From Clostridiales bacterium (lineage in GTDB: Bacteria; Bacillota; Clostridia; Christensenellales; Borkfalkiaceae), in NCBI GenBank assembly GCA_015055965.1, contig SVHG01000003.1, positions 1 through 64,000 on the forward strand: DNA of 64,000 nt, given 5' to 3'. Position numbers and translations under genes: made by a program. Of this stretch, positions 1 through 9,144 are shown piece after piece (the stretch's first letter is position 1; each line of letters opens with the position of its first letter). Below the pieces are notes generated by a model. The model was not told the DNA's origin and did no database searches. It saw only the letters and a list, made by a program, of their open reading frames with translations.

Positions 1-29
1 TATTCGTTCTTTTCCTTTCTTTCATAAAA

Positions 30-71
30 ATATGCACCTCCAAAAATTTGTCTAACTTTTGGGGTGCATAT
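30..71 (-). terminator. Rho-independent terminator after the kinase gene
   Basis: On the minus strand the arm ATATGCACCCCAAAA pairs with a nearly perfect partner that has one bulged base, and a run of T follows. It lies 20 bp past the stop codon of the phosphotransferase gene. Confidence 0.75.
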
Positions 72-91
72 CATTTACTGCGTGTTTTTTT

Positions 92-1150
92 CTATTTTAA
101 TAAAGAATAAGTTATATCTTTAATTTCTTCTTGCTTGTCGAAAACATCAAAAGCAAGCGTTAATTGATTAATAGCTCTATCTAAATTATGATTAGGATAA
201 TCAGTTTTAAAATATATATCGTTTAAAAGAAAATCGGTTAAAAATCTTACTGAAAGCTCGGTTGTTATTTTCAAAATGCCCATATATAAAGTTAGTTTTT
301 CTATTTCAATAAGATAATTTTTAATTTCTTCTGTAAATCCTTTTGCGTAATGATAAAACTTATCAAGATCAAAGCTTATATTTTCAAACCTTTTGGAATC
401 TTCCTTTTCGGTTGCGCAAATAGACCGAGCCCCATCACCAAAATCGTGCAATATATAGCCAGGCATTACTGTATCTAAATCAATGACTGTTATGTATTCA
501 TGAGTTTCGCGGTTAAACAATACGTTATTGCATTTTGTATCGTTATGAGTTATTCTAACCGGTAATTTGCCTTCTTCAATCAAGCAGTCTAAAAAACATA
601 CGTGATTTTCTAATTGCTTAAGAAGCGCATATTCTCTTTGACATTTCTCATATCTGCCTACCGAGCTCTTTACTGCATTATCAAGCGACTTATATCGCAT
701 TTTTGTATTATGAAAGTTAGGAATCGTCGTTTTTAAATTACGTCCATCAAATTGGCTTAAGCGTGAAAAGAAATTCCCGTAGGCTTTACCCGTTTGATAT
801 AAAATAGTTAAATCTTCACTTTCATCAAATGAAATTGAATTACTAACGAAGTTGAAAATTCTCCAAAACGATCCGCTACTATCAATATAATATTTCTTAC
901 CGTCTAACGTTTTTAAATAATAAAGAGCCTCATCTTTAATATAATCTAAAACTAATGATGAATTTTCAATAACTGCAATTGGATCATTAAATACCATTTT
1001 ATTTAATTGTTGTAAAAGGTATTTCTTTTTATTTTTATTAATAGTTAAATATAAAATAAAAGTTTTATTAATATTTCCATTTTTAATAGGAACAACCGAG
1101 TATTCGCAAAAAAAAGGAAAATAACTCTTTATTACTTCTTCAATTGGCAT
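92..1150 (-). CDS. Phosphotransferase, N-acetylhexosamine 1-kinase-like (APH/choline kinase fold)
   Basis: This 352-residue protein belongs to the aminoglycoside phosphotransferase/choline kinase superfamily. The catalytic loop is visible near residue 200 as ITHNDTKCNNVLF (HxDxxxxN pattern). The metal-binding segment IDLDTVMPG follows about 20 residues later, and then HDFGDGARS. This combination is typical of NahK-type N-acetylhexosamine 1-kinases, which phosphorylate GlcNAc/GalNAc at C1 in host-glycan use. No lacto-N-biose phosphorylase or sugar transporter is adjacent, so the substrate is inferred from motifs only. The gene stands alone between its own terminator and the arsR gene. The ribosome binding site is weak. 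A general sugar or amino-alcohol kinase is the alternative. Confidence 0.75.
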   Translation of the reverse strand: MPIEEVIKSYFPFFCEYSVVPIKNGNINKTFILYLTINKNKKKYLLQQLNKMVFNDPIAVIENSSLVLDYIKDEALYYLKTLDGKKYYIDSSGSFWRIFNFVSNSISFDESEDLTILYQTGKAYGNFFSRLSQFDGRNLKTTIPNFHNTKMRYKSLDNAVKSSVGRYEKCQREYALLKQLENHVCFLDCLIEEGKLPVRITHNDTKCNNVLFNRETHEYITVIDLDTVMPGYILHDFGDGARSICATEKEDSKRFENISFDLDKFYHYAKGFTEEIKNYLIEIEKLTLYMGILKITTELSVRFLTDFLLNDIYFKTDYPNHNLDRAINQLTLAFDVFDKQEEIKDITYSLLK

Positions 1151-1209
1151 AAAATTTTCTCACTTATAAATATTATATGCCAATAAAAACAAAAATGAAT
1201 TTTAAATAA

Positions 1210-1476
1210 TTAAATTAACGTACTTAAAAAATACTCTACTTCTTTTATTTTAGTTTTATTTTGACTGTAATAAGTCCATTTCCAGTCCTTTTCAGCAATA
1301 ACTAACCCGCAATCACACAAAACCTTCATATGGTGGGATAAAGTTGGTTGTGTAACGTTTAATTTATCTAATAAATGATATGCGCAAAGCTTTTTATCTT
1401 TTAACATCATAAATATTTTTAAACGCGCGTCGTTACTCAATGCTTTTAAAATTTTCTTTAGTTCGTTTAATTCCAT
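1210..1476 (-). CDS. ArsR-family winged-helix transcriptional regulator
   Basis: This 88-residue protein is a small ArsR/SmtB-type repressor. The pattern LKALSNDARLKIFMML is followed by the recognition helix region VTQPTLSHHMKVLCDCGLV and a wing. A Cys sits at KLCAYHL where metal sensors carry ELCVCD, so a full ArsR thiol site is not evident; a CDC pair lies after the recognition helix. A longer frame opens at 1518, but the ATG at 1476 has a good Shine-Dalgarno (GAGGT, 6-nt spacing) and gives the usual family N-terminus. Tandem palindromes overlap its promoter, which suggests autoregulation. The target and inducer are unknown. Confidence 0.85.
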   Translation of the reverse strand: MELNELKKILKALSNDARLKIFMMLKDKKLCAYHLLDKLNVTQPTLSHHMKVLCDCGLVIAEKDWKWTYYSQNKTKIKEVEYFLSTLI

Positions 1477-1529
1477 AGTGACCTCATATTTATAACTTTC
1501 GATATTATAATATATCATATTGATTTATA

Positions 1530-1613
1530 TCTATATTATATCATTTAATATAGAAACTTGTCAATATGAAATACAGGTATAATCAAAATATTCATATAGA
1601 AATTTATCTATAT
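1530..1613 (-). promoter_or_regulatory. Promoter and tandem ArsR-type operator palindromes
   Basis: A sigma-A promoter on the minus strand has -35 TTGACA at 1559-1564 and -10 TATAAT at 1535-1540 (18-bp spacer). A palindrome TCTATATTA-N7-TAATATAGA (1530-1554) covers the -10 and spacer. A second one, ATATAGA-N6-TCTATAT (1594-1613), lies upstream and shares the TCTATAT half-site. AT-rich ATA-type dyads like these are usual ArsR operators. Confidence 0.65.
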
Positions 1614-1659
1614 CATTTGTTATTATATCGAATTATATCAATATGATAAAAATAAAAAA

Positions 1660-1680
1660 GGCGATAAGTAACTACCGCCT
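1660..1680 (-). terminator. Weak terminator after rpe
   Basis: On the minus strand GGCG and CGCC close a short imperfect stem that is followed by TTTTTT. It starts just past the rpe stop and would end the yicC-to-rpe operon. Confidence 0.5.
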
Positions 1681-1685
1681 AAAAT

Positions 1686-2357
1686 TTATTCTTCTTTCAA
1701 TTTTTTAATCGCTAACGCTCTGTCCTTTGCAGAAAAAACGGTGTTTCCAGCAACCAAGACGTTTGCACCAGCTTTTTTTACCAAGCTAGAATTTTCAAAA
1801 TTAATACCACCGTCTACCTCAAGTAAAATTTCTTTACCGCTAGAATTTATTATTTCTCTTATTTTTTTAATCTTAGGAATAACGTCAGCAATAAATTTTT
1901 GTCCACCAAAGCCTGGATAAACACTCATAACCAAAACCATATCGCATTTTTCAACTAGATGAGCAATAGCTTCTACGGGAGTATTGGGATTTATTACTAA
2001 ACCACATTTTGCCCCACATTCTCTAATTTCAAAAAGAGTTTGTTCAAGGCGATCCTTACAAACTTCGTAATGTACGGTAACGTAATGGCTACCCGCCTCA
2101 ACAAATTGCTTTACGTATTTCCAAGGCTCAACAATCATTAGATGGGTATCTAAAATTAAATTGGTATGCTTAGAAATATCTTTAACCATTTTAATCCCAA
2201 AGGTTATGTTGGGAACAAAAACGCCGTCCATAACGTCAATATGAATAACGTCTGCTCCGCATTCCTGTAAATTTCTTACTTCTTCCCCCATTTTCGAAAA
2301 ATCGGCAGATAAAATTGATGGAGCTATCAAAATTTTATTAGTACTTTTTATTTCCAT
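1686..2357 (-). CDS. rpe: Ribulose-phosphate 3-epimerase
   Basis: This 223-residue TIM-barrel enzyme interconverts ribulose 5-phosphate and xylulose 5-phosphate in the pentose phosphate pathway. The N-terminus IAPSILSADF, the metal and catalytic region HIDVMDGVFVPN, the VMSVYPGFGGQ loop and the DGG near residue 180 are family signatures. The start overlaps the rsgA end by 20 bp, so the genes are translationally coupled. The order rsgA-rpe is conserved in Bacillota. Length is normal. Confidence 0.96.
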   Translation of the reverse strand: MEIKSTNKILIAPSILSADFSKMGEEVRNLQECGADVIHIDVMDGVFVPNITFGIKMVKDISKHTNLILDTHLMIVEPWKYVKQFVEAGSHYVTVHYEVCKDRLEQTLFEIRECGAKCGLVINPNTPVEAIAHLVEKCDMVLVMSVYPGFGGQKFIADVIPKIKKIREIINSSGKEILLEVDGGINFENSSLVKKAGANVLVAGNTVFSAKDRALAIKKLKEE

Positions 2358-3207
2358 ATCTCATACCGTAATCTTTTTTAATTTCTTGAAATATTTCAAT
2401 ATAGCGCTGGTATCTATCTTTAGAAAGTTTTCCTTCTTCAACCAACTGTTTAATTTTACAATCAGGCTCGCTTATATGCGTACAATCCAAATACTTACAT
2501 TCATTTAAATACTTTTCATAAGGTGGGTAATTCATAACTGCATCTTGGGGTGAAATATCAACTGAAATTTCAGAAAATCCCGGTGTATCGAATAATAAAA
2601 AGCCATCTCCCTTAATAATTTGAGAACCCGTTGTAGTATGTCTGCCGCGTTCGGATTTTTCAGAAATATCACCAGTCCTATAATCAGTATTCATTAAAGT
2701 ATTTAATATCGAGGTTTTACCTACTGCAGACTGACCGGCAAAAGCAACCGTTTTTCCGTTTAAAAAACTACGTAATTGCGAAACACCTTCTCCCGTTTTT
2801 GCGGAAACGTTAAAAATAGGAATAAAATCATAATTTGCTTTAACGTATTCACTAATAGACTGATCTAAATCCGTTTTATTTATAATTATGACGCATTCTA
2901 CGTTGGCGAAGCTTGCAGAAAGCAAAAGCTTGTCAACGACTAAATAGTCTGGCTTTGGCGGATTAGCCACGGTTATGCAAAGCATATCAATATTAGCCAC
3001 GTTCGGTCTAATAAAGCGTGATGTACGCGGATAAACCTTAGATATAGCATCATCTATAACTTCTACAAAGTCCCCTGTTAAAATTTCCCCGCTACGGTAT
3101 TTAATTTTACCACGCGCATTAATGACAACCATTTTTTCGCCTAAATCAACGGTATATTTATTGCTTGATGCGCTAATAACTCTGCCCTTAATTGTTGCTT
3201 CCTCCAA
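2338..3207 (-). CDS. rsgA: Ribosome small-subunit-dependent GTPase A
   Basis: RsgA is a circularly permuted GTPase that acts in 30S subunit maturation. After an N-terminal OB fold the motifs come in permuted order: NKTD (G4), SAKTG (G5), GQSAVGKTS (Walker A/G1), DTPG (G3). A C-terminal zinc knuckle follows (C-x4-C-x-H-x5-C). The outer start here is a TTG at 3207, but that codon overlaps the only Shine-Dalgarno, GGAGG at 3201-3205. An ATT codon at 3192 sits 8 nt after GGAGG, overlaps the rlmN stop (ATTAA) and gives the usual N-terminus (KGRVISA). The true start may therefore be AUU at 3192, giving 284 residues. Confidence 0.95.
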   Translation of the reverse strand: MEEATIKGRVISASSNKYTVDLGEKMVVINARGKIKYRSGEILTGDFVEVIDDAISKVYPRTSRFIRPNVANIDMLCITVANPPKPDYLVVDKLLLSASFANVECVIIINKTDLDQSISEYVKANYDFIPIFNVSAKTGEGVSQLRSFLNGKTVAFAGQSAVGKTSILNTLMNTDYRTGDISEKSERGRHTTTGSQIIKGDGFLLFDTPGFSEISVDISPQDAVMNYPPYEKYLNECKYLDCTHISEPDCKIKQLVEEGKLSKDRYQRYIEIFQEIKKDYGMRYGNKKY

Positions 3208-4231
3208 CGTATTTGTTTCTTAATTGACCGCAAGCGCCTTCTATATCGCTGCCCATTAATCTTCTAACAGTGGCAGATATTCCACCTTCGTTTAATTTAT
3301 TCATAAAAGCGTAAGCGCTCTTATTAGTCCCTGCCTTTAAACCCGTTTCCTCAACCTCGTTTAAACGAATTAAATTAACGTGACAGGGTAATCCCTTTAG
3401 TAAAGAAATAAGCTCTTTTGCATCAGCCTCACCGTCGTTAACGCCTTTAACTAAAGAATATTCAAAAATAAATCTTCTACCCGTAACAGAAAAATAATGC
3501 CTGCATGCTTCTAAAATTTGTGATATACTGTATGCGCTAGCTATAGGCATGATTTTTTTACGTTTTTCATCTGAAGTTGCATGTAATGAAACAGTTAAAT
3601 TCAAAGGCAATCCTTCATTTGTTAGCTTATACATTTTATCAACTAATCCGCAAGTAGATAAGCTAACGTTTCTTGGACTTACGTTAAGATTTTCCGGTTT
3701 TGCAAGCTCTTTTAAAAATGGAATTACCTCATCATAATTATCAAGAGGCTCTCCACTCCCCATTAAAACAAGATTGGTTATTTCACGCTTCTTTGCATTT
3801 CCACCGCAATCGCGATTTGCAAGAGCAACTGTAAAAAGTAATTCGCCTTTAGTTAAATTTCTTATTAAGCCGTTCAACGTAGAGGCGCAAAACTTGCACC
3901 CCATTCTACAACCTACCTGTGTGGAAATACACTGCGTTTTTCCGTATTTGTAGGTCATAATAACCCCTTCAACAATATTTTTATCGGCTAGTTCGAATAA
4001 ATATTTAACCGTACCGTCCGTTGAGGTAAGTTTTTTATGAATTTTTACGGGTGCATCAGGAAATTGCTCTAATAATTTTTGCTTTAAAGAATTAGGTATA
4101 TCAGTCATTTCAGTTATAGCTTTTCCTAATACTAAATTTGCATAAATTTGCTTAGCCCTAAATTTGGGCTCGCCTATGGTCAATAGCAATTCCTGCAAGC
4201 CGTCTATATTGTAATCAAATAAATTTTTCAT
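3188..4231 (-). CDS. rlmN: Dual-specificity 23S rRNA/tRNA A2 methyltransferase (radical SAM)
   Basis: RlmN methylates C2 of A2503 in 23S rRNA and A37 in some tRNAs. The radical-SAM cluster motif is CRMGCKFC (CxxxCxxC). The nearby GSGEP loop binds SAM. The C-terminal GACGQLR carries the resolving cysteine used in the methyl-transfer cycle. At 347 residues it has the family length. It overlaps rsmB upstream by 4 bp (ATGA) and its stop lies inside the rsgA start region, so all three genes are coupled. Confidence 0.96.
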   Translation of the reverse strand: MKNLFDYNIDGLQELLLTIGEPKFRAKQIYANLVLGKAITEMTDIPNSLKQKLLEQFPDAPVKIHKKLTSTDGTVKYLFELADKNIVEGVIMTYKYGKTQCISTQVGCRMGCKFCASTLNGLIRNLTKGELLFTVALANRDCGGNAKKREITNLVLMGSGEPLDNYDEVIPFLKELAKPENLNVSPRNVSLSTCGLVDKMYKLTNEGLPLNLTVSLHATSDEKRKKIMPIASAYSISQILEACRHYFSVTGRRFIFEYSLVKGVNDGEADAKELISLLKGLPCHVNLIRLNEVEETGLKAGTNKSAYAFMNKLNEGGISATVRRLMGSDIEGACGQLRNKYVGGSNN

Positions 4232-5478
4232 AGTTTTTGTAATTTACAAACGTAAAATCCTGCGCCTGAACTAATATTTGGTAAAAATTGCAATCCAAAT
4301 TGAGTTTTCTTATGAGTTAGTGGTGAATCAATTTGTTGCACTGTGAAACGATCATTATGTTGCTTAATAAATTGTTCTATTATATTATCGTTCTCACGTT
4401 TAAAAACGCTACAAGTCGAATAATAAAGTGACCCGCCCGATTTAACGTAACGCGCTGCGTTATTTAATATTTTTAACTGAATTTCGTTAAGTTGGGTAAG
4501 GTTTTCGTATTCACGATTAATCTTTATATCGGGATTATCTTTAACAACACCAAATCCACTACAAGGCACGTCACACAAAACGGCGTCGAATGCAAGCTCA
4601 AAGCTAGGGTTAAACACGCTGGAATCAGCTTGAACCGCATTAACGTTATTTGCATGCATTCTTGAAGCGTATTCTTCTATAAGCTTTACTCTATGCGGAT
4701 GCAATTCGCATGCCGTTATGCTAGAAAACCTTTCTGCCAAATAAACTGATTTTCCACCGGGGGCGGCACAAGCATCAAGAAGCTTCTCACCTTTACCAAC
4801 AATATTACATATAGCAATAGAACCAATTGACTGAAAAGTGTATTTTCCCTCAAAAAATCCTTTTTCTCTTGTAAAATTACTTAATGCAAAGCAGTTTGTA
4901 AAAGGCGTATTTTGATAGTCAACCTTTAAAGAAGATAAATATTTTTCACCATTCACATCCTTTGCGAAGCGTAAATAAGTAACCACGTTATCGTAGGCCA
5001 TAACTTGCTTTGCTTGTTCAATGCCGTAATCGCTAACTAATTCCTTTACTGCAAATAATGGGTAAGAATATTTAATAGATAACGCCTCCAGTTCATTTGA
5101 AGGCAATTTTATATCGGGATTTGAGATGTATTTTCTTAAAATAGCGTTTAAGAATCCACTCATCCCCGATTTACCAAGCTTTTTGCATAATTCTACGGCG
5201 TTATCAGTAATAGCGTAAGGATGCTTATTCAAAAACTTAATACAAAAGATTGAAATCTTAAGTAAAATGCGTATAGGCAATTTAGGTCGTTTAGAACACA
5301 ATTTAGATATTAAATATTCTAAATAGATATCATTTTCAACAACCCCATAACAAATTTTTATAACTGCATTTTTGTTTAAAGGCTCAATTACTTCACCGTT
5401 TATAGCTTGTTTAATAAATGCCTTTTCACTATATACGTGAAAAAGAACACGGTAAGCGTCGTAAATAAGATTAACCAT
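4228..5478 (-). CDS. rsmB: 16S rRNA (cytosine-967-C5)-methyltransferase
   Basis: This 416-residue protein has an N-terminal NusB-like RNA-binding domain (about residues 1-130) and a C-terminal Rossmann methyltransferase. The SAM loop is DACAAPGGK. The two catalytic cysteines are in PCSGFG (motif IV) and YSTCSVF (motif VI). It overlaps the fmt end by 8 bp. Position between fmt and rlmN is the standard Bacillota arrangement. Confidence 0.94.
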   Translation of the reverse strand: MVNLIYDAYRVLFHVYSEKAFIKQAINGEVIEPLNKNAVIKICYGVVENDIYLEYLISKLCSKRPKLPIRILLKISIFCIKFLNKHPYAITDNAVELCKKLGKSGMSGFLNAILRKYISNPDIKLPSNELEALSIKYSYPLFAVKELVSDYGIEQAKQVMAYDNVVTYLRFAKDVNGEKYLSSLKVDYQNTPFTNCFALSNFTREKGFFEGKYTFQSIGSIAICNIVGKGEKLLDACAAPGGKSVYLAERFSSITACELHPHRVKLIEEYASRMHANNVNAVQADSSVFNPSFELAFDAVLCDVPCSGFGVVKDNPDIKINREYENLTQLNEIQLKILNNAARYVKSGGSLYYSTCSVFKRENDNIIEQFIKQHNDRFTVQQIDSPLTHKKTQFGLQFLPNISSGAGFYVCKLQKL

Positions 5479-6415
5479 TTAGTTTAGTTCCAATTTCAAT
5501 TTTGTGACCTAGTAGATAGGCCGTATCGGGCATGCGCTTTCCGCCCTCTGACTGTATTTCCTTTAAACGAATAAATCCGTTAGCAGTGGAAACTATTAGT
5601 CCCTGTTTTGAATTAGCGCATACAACGCTGCCAAAAGGTAGGTTTGAATTATAATCCACAATCTCAGAGGAATATACCTTTAATGGCTTTCCGTTTAAAA
5701 TAGCAAACGCGCAAGGCCAAGGATTCATTCCCCTTATAAAGTTATATATTTGAATAGAAGATTTTTCAAAATCAATGATTCCATCTTCTTTTTTAAGCAT
5801 TTTTACATGCGTAGCTAAATCGTGGTTTTGCTTAGTATACGTTGCATTTCCGTCTTCAATCATATCTAAAGCCTTAACTAATAGGTTTGCGCCAAGATCG
5901 GCTAATCTATCAAACAACTCGCCTGCGGTTTCTTTATCGCTAATGGGTGTTTTTTCCACGCAAATAATATCGCCGGTATCAATACCAGCTTCCGTTTGCA
6001 TAATGGTAACACCCGTTTCACTATCACCGTTAATGATAGACCATTGTATGGGAGCTGCTCCCCTATATTTTGGCAAAATGGATGCGTGCACGTTAATAAT
6101 ACCCTTAGGAGCTATATCAATAATTTCCTGTGATAGAATTTGACCAAACGCGCAAGTGACCATAATATCAGGGTTTAGAGCTTTTAAATCCTCTACCCCT
6201 TCAAGACGTATTTTGTTATACTGTAACACCTTAATACCTTTTTCAACTGCAACCTGTTTTACAGGCGAAAACACAGGCTTACCGCTTCTTCCAACCGGTC
6301 TATCCGGTTGTGTAACAACGGCAAGAACTTCGTGACGGCTATTCAAAATTGCCTTTAAGGTATTTACCGAAAAATCGGGTGTGCCTAAAAAAACTACCTT
6401 CAAATTACTGTTCAC
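5471..6415 (-). CDS. fmt: Methionyl-tRNA formyltransferase
   Basis: Fmt formylates the initiator Met-tRNA using 10-formyl-tetrahydrofolate. Visible motifs are FLGTPDFSV at the N-terminus, NVHASILPKYRGAAPIQW with the catalytic Asn/His, and DTGDI. The C-terminal OB-like domain contains GMNPWPCAF. At 314 residues the length is typical. The start overlaps the def stop by 11 bp, so deformylase and formyltransferase are co-translated. Confidence 0.96.
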   Translation of the reverse strand: MNSNLKVVFLGTPDFSVNTLKAILNSRHEVLAVVTQPDRPVGRSGKPVFSPVKQVAVEKGIKVLQYNKIRLEGVEDLKALNPDIMVTCAFGQILSQEIIDIAPKGIINVHASILPKYRGAAPIQWSIINGDSETGVTIMQTEAGIDTGDIICVEKTPISDKETAGELFDRLADLGANLLVKALDMIEDGNATYTKQNHDLATHVKMLKKEDGIIDFEKSSIQIYNFIRGMNPWPCAFAILNGKPLKVYSSEIVDYNSNLPFGSVVCANSKQGLIVSTANGFIRLKEIQSEGGKRMPDTAYLLGHKIEIGTKLNG

Positions 6416-6860
6416 TCCTTAAATTATCTGCTTTATCAACGTACACTATGCCTTCTAAATGGTCGTATTCATGGCAAATAGCCTTAGCAAAGAAATCCTT
6501 TGCAGTTATGGTAAAATATTCGCCCTTTCTATTTTGAGCCTTAATAGTCACCTTATATGGGCGCTTTACGTCCCCCCATTTACCTTTTACAGAAAGACAT
6601 CCTTCAATACCGTACTGTTCGCCGCTTGTGGAAATAATTTCAGGATTAATAAATTCAAAAAAGCCCTCGTCTACGTCAACGATAAAAATACGTCTTAAAA
6701 CGCCAACCTGCACGGCAGCAAGTCCTGCACCTTGAGCTTTATCAAGAGTATCCTTCATATCGTCTAAAAGCTGAATTGTTTTTTCATTTATTTCATTAAC
6801 GGTAAAACTCTTTTTACGTAAGGTTTCATCACCTAGTTGTAAAATTTTTCTTATTGCCAT
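6405..6860 (-). CDS. def: Peptide deformylase
   Basis: This metalloenzyme removes the N-formyl group from nascent proteins. All three family motifs are present: GAGLAAVQVG, EGCLS (metal Cys) and CHEYDHLEG (HExxH metal and catalytic residues). At 151 residues it is a type-1 enzyme. It lies 10 bp downstream of priA and overlaps fmt. Confidence 0.95.
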   Translation of the reverse strand: MAIRKILQLGDETLRKKSFTVNEINEKTIQLLDDMKDTLDKAQGAGLAAVQVGVLRRIFIVDVDEGFFEFINPEIISTSGEQYGIEGCLSVKGKWGDVKRPYKVTIKAQNRKGEYFTITAKDFFAKAICHEYDHLEGIVYVDKADNLRSEQ

Positions 6861-6870
6861 GATATACTCC

Positions 6871-9069
6871 TTAACTTAAATTTGCGGGATTTTCCTCTAC
6901 TGAAGCAGTTGCTTTAACTAATTCTGCAGAAGTAACTATTTTATAAATTTCTTCTCTAATGGCGTCGTTATTAGCAGTTAAACGCATTAAAATTTGATAT
7001 CTATACTTATTTTTTAAACGCTTTATTGGGGATTTCATCTTGTTAAAAAACAAGAACGCATCTTTATTATGTTCGTAAAGCTCCTTGAGTGGCATATAAA
7101 CTGTTTTTAAACCTTCAATCGCGTCAGCCTCTTCCGTTGCCTCAACCAGAATTCTAACAATTAGAGCAAAGGGAGGGAATTTTGTCGCCTTTCTTATTGC
7201 GACCTCTCTTTCATAAAATCCTTCGTAATCGTAAGCCATTGCATACTTTAACACGGGGTTTTGAGGTGAATAGGTTTGTAAAACTACCTTACCCTTATTT
7301 TCTGCTCTACCACTTCGCCCTGCTACTTGGGTAAGCAGCTGGTAGGTCCTTTCCCCGCTACGGTAATCGCTAAAATGCAAGCTCATATCTGCATCGAGAA
7401 TACCAACTAAGGTAACGTTTGGGAAGTCGTGCCCCTTTGCAATCATTTGAGTACCAACCAAAATATCGCTTTCACCTTTTGCAAATGCAGAAAGAATTTT
7501 ATAATGGCCTTCTTTATTTCTAGTAGTATCGTTATCCATTCTTGCAATTTTAGCTTGCGGAAAGAGCTTTTTTAGCTCGTCAACTATCTTTTGCGTTCCC
7601 GTACCGATTAAACTAAGATTAACAGAACCGCAATCCGGGCAAGCTGAAAGCATTTTATAATTAGTTCCACAGTAGTGGCATTTAAGTAAATCACCAGACT
7701 TATGATAGTTTAATGAAACGTCACATACGGTACATTTTGCAACGTAACCGCAATCTCTACAAATAACCTGCTGAGAAAACCCTCTTCTATTTAAAAAGAT
7801 AATCGACTGTTTACCTGCATCTAACGCAGATTGCAATTCTTCTTTTAAATAAGAAGAAAAGAAGCCGTTATTTCCCCTACGCGTTTCATCACGCATATCT
7901 GCAACGATTACTTCAGGTAAAGGTCTCTTATTAATTCGCTCTGGCATTTTTACAAGGTTATAAGAGCCCTCTTTTGCAAGCATATAGGTATTAATCGAAG
8001 GCGTTGCGCTACCCAAAACAAGCTTGCATCCGTTGTAATCACAACGCTTTTTTGCAATATCAATAGTCGAATATCTAGGTGAGCTTTCGCTTTCGTAGCT
8101 TCCGTCATGCTCCTCGTCGATAATAATTACACCAAGATTTTCTAATGGAGCAAAAATTGCGCTTCTAGCTCCAATGGCTATTTTTGCCTCGCCCGAACGA
8201 AGTCTAGACCATTCGTCAAAACGCTCGCCGGCAGATAACCCGCTATGAATAATGGCGCATAACTCGTTAAATCGTCCCCTTAACTGCTTAAACATTTGTG
8301 GCGTCAAGGATATTTCAGGCACTAACATTATTGCGGTTTTCCCTTTTTGAATAGCTTCTTTTATAAGCTGAAGATAAACTTCCGTTTTCCCGCTTCCCGT
8401 AACGCCGTGAATCAACGTTACCTGTTGATTAGTATTGTTAACGCTTGAAATAGCATTATTTTGCGCGCCGGTTAATTGAACTGATTTATCCTCAGATATC
8501 ATTTCGCTGTAAGGCAAGCGATTAACGCGAATTTTATCTATAATCAAAGCATCGCGATCTAAAAGCGCTTTTATTGCAGACGCACTAAATTCCTGCCTTA
8601 AAATGGAAGCTCTGGCGCTTTTACCGGATTTTAAAAAATCTAAGACCGCAAGCTGATTTTTAGCGCTTTTTCTAATTGATGAATAAACAGCCTCCAGATC
8701 AATTGCCGGATTAATTTTAATAAACTCAACTTGCTTTTCGCTCACTCTGCCGCGGCGCATTTCAGCAGGTAAAAACAATCTAATTGCAGAAGCCTTACTT
8801 ACTGAATATTTTTTAGAAATATAATTTACTAAGTTAATTGATTCCTGAGTTAAGGCCGGAAAATCATCTAAAACTTCACTAATAAATTTTATCTTACATT
8901 CGGGCAATTGCGATTTTTCTTTAATACCGATAACCAAGCCTTCGATTTTTCGGTTAGCAAAAGGAACGCCTACGCGTGAACCCACCGTAACGTTCAAATC
9001 ACCAATATTATAATCAAAAACTTTATCGACCTCACTGTTAGTGATATCGACTATAACCTCGGCAATCAT
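6871..9069 (-). CDS. priA: Primosomal protein N', replication-restart helicase
   Basis: PriA recognises stalled forks and reloads the replisome. The 732-residue protein has an N-terminal fork-binding domain, a superfamily 2 helicase core with Walker A GVTGSGKTE and DEEHD box, and a cysteine-rich zinc domain with repeated CxxC pairs near residues 440-480. The GTGTQK and QVAGRSGR motifs complete the helicase. A terminator separates it from rpoZ, so priA needs read-through or a weak promoter in the 47-bp gap. coaBC, the usual upstream neighbour, is absent. Confidence 0.96.
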   Translation of the reverse strand: MIAEVIVDITNSEVDKVFDYNIGDLNVTVGSRVGVPFANRKIEGLVIGIKEKSQLPECKIKFISEVLDDFPALTQESINLVNYISKKYSVSKASAIRLFLPAEMRRGRVSEKQVEFIKINPAIDLEAVYSSIRKSAKNQLAVLDFLKSGKSARASILRQEFSASAIKALLDRDALIIDKIRVNRLPYSEMISEDKSVQLTGAQNNAISSVNNTNQQVTLIHGVTGSGKTEVYLQLIKEAIQKGKTAIMLVPEISLTPQMFKQLRGRFNELCAIIHSGLSAGERFDEWSRLRSGEAKIAIGARSAIFAPLENLGVIIIDEEHDGSYESESSPRYSTIDIAKKRCDYNGCKLVLGSATPSINTYMLAKEGSYNLVKMPERINKRPLPEVIVADMRDETRRGNNGFFSSYLKEELQSALDAGKQSIIFLNRRGFSQQVICRDCGYVAKCTVCDVSLNYHKSGDLLKCHYCGTNYKMLSACPDCGSVNLSLIGTGTQKIVDELKKLFPQAKIARMDNDTTRNKEGHYKILSAFAKGESDILVGTQMIAKGHDFPNVTLVGILDADMSLHFSDYRSGERTYQLLTQVAGRSGRAENKGKVVLQTYSPQNPVLKYAMAYDYEGFYEREVAIRKATKFPPFALIVRILVEATEEADAIEGLKTVYMPLKELYEHNKDAFLFFNKMKSPIKRLKNKYRYQILMRLTANNDAIREEIYKIVTSAELVKATASVEENPANLS

Positions 9070-9118
9070 GCTATACCCTCGTGAAATAATTTTGATCGGC
9101 GTAACCCTTATACTATAA

Positions 9119-9141
9119 AAAAATGCTCATGCGAGCATTTT
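9119..9141 (-). terminator. Terminator between rpoZ and priA
   Basis: AAAATGCTC-GCAT-GAGCATTTT followed by further T forms a hairpin immediately after the rpoZ stop on the minus strand. It probably reduces downstream expression of priA and the following genes. Confidence 0.7.
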
Positions 9142-9144
9142 TAA

